A DNA stretch of 64,000 nt, from NCBI GenBank assembly GCA_963921185.1, contig OY992530.1, positions 270,673,705-270,737,704 on the forward strand, written 5' to 3'. Source of the stretch: Dasysyrphus tricinctus. Taxonomy: Eukaryota > Arthropoda > Insecta > Diptera > Syrphidae. The position numbers were made by a program, and so were the translations under genes. Below the pieces are notes generated by a model that was given only the letters and a program-made list of their open reading frames with translations, made no database searches and had not been told where the DNA came from. This document shows positions 63,854-64,000 of the stretch, in pieces (the first letter of the stretch is position 1; every line of letters starts with the position of its first letter).

Positions 63854-64000
63854 GGTTTTCTACACTTTTTGAGGTAAGACTATTTTAACATTGTCAAACG
63901 AAATTCTAGTTTTGTGCCTATTATTGTCAGCCTACCTGATTTTTGCTTCACATAATCATTGGGGATGGTTAAAACTCACGATCAAATCATATGGTATTGC
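62561..64000. other. Unassigned AT-rich sequence
   Basis: Contains an A-run of about 37 nt (63814-63850, possibly a LINE tail or microsatellite), an ATA/AATA microsatellite (63349-63370) and a small CGCCCCCTTTTGAGGGCG hairpin (63003-63020). No gene or complete element found. Confidence 0.35.

Overview
This window looks like a transposon-saturated piece of a dipteran (brachyceran fly) nuclear genome. The evidence is AT-rich DNA, very short host introns (a complete one of 56 bp and a reconstructed one of about 55 bp), Ty3/gypsy elements of fly type, jockey-like and RTE-like LINEs, Tc1, hAT and PIF/Harbinger DNA transposons, and a primer site matching fly tRNA-Lys. The one clear host gene is Wdr33/Pfs2, the WD40 subunit of the mRNA 3'-end processing complex. 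Its last five coding exons lie on the minus strand between 40348 and 32066. The 5' end of a second host gene on the same strand lies at about 31140-30966.

Layout: 1-12571 is Ty3/gypsy element A: partial 5' LTR, tRNA-Lys primer site, gag, pol read by -1 frameshift, a polypurine tract, and a long 3' LTR. No difference was seen between the two LTR copies. A sits inside gag of a second Ty3/gypsy element B, whose gag end, pol and 3' LTR fill 12572-17048. Both elements have the same GGGAAAC slippery heptamer, followed after 7 nt by a hairpin. From 17200 to 26060 there is a nest of DNA transposons. A PIF/Harbinger transposase gene on the minus strand is cut by a hAT element (8-bp target duplication) and two MITEs. 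A Myb/SANT-like reading frame on the plus strand is cut by another hAT element; removing that element and one target copy restores the frame.

From 27480 to 30965 there is an inverted-repeat element D, whose right arm holds a 5'-truncated jockey LINE with a 17-bp target duplication, which in turn holds a MITE. From 31145 to 40348 are the Wdr33 exons. One Wdr33 intron holds a giant palindrome with arms of about 1.4 kb; the palindrome itself contains a 1.6-kb insertion.

From 40349 to 64000 I found no host exon that could be assigned. This is probably the far 5' intron of Wdr33, filled with layered insertions (MITE, then hAT, then an AGCTGTG element, then a hairpin/GTCT repeat). It also holds two copies of an element with repeated GTCACACCCGTAAC motifs, one cut by a palindromic Tc1 element exactly at TA. 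Other contents are RTE and Tc1 relics, a ~115-bp repeat array, a ~220-bp-arm foldback, and a 147-bp tandem array ending in a (GTCAGTGA)n tract.

Insertions were dated relative to each other from target duplications and from filled versus empty copies inside the window. TE family names rest on motifs read by eye, not on a database search.
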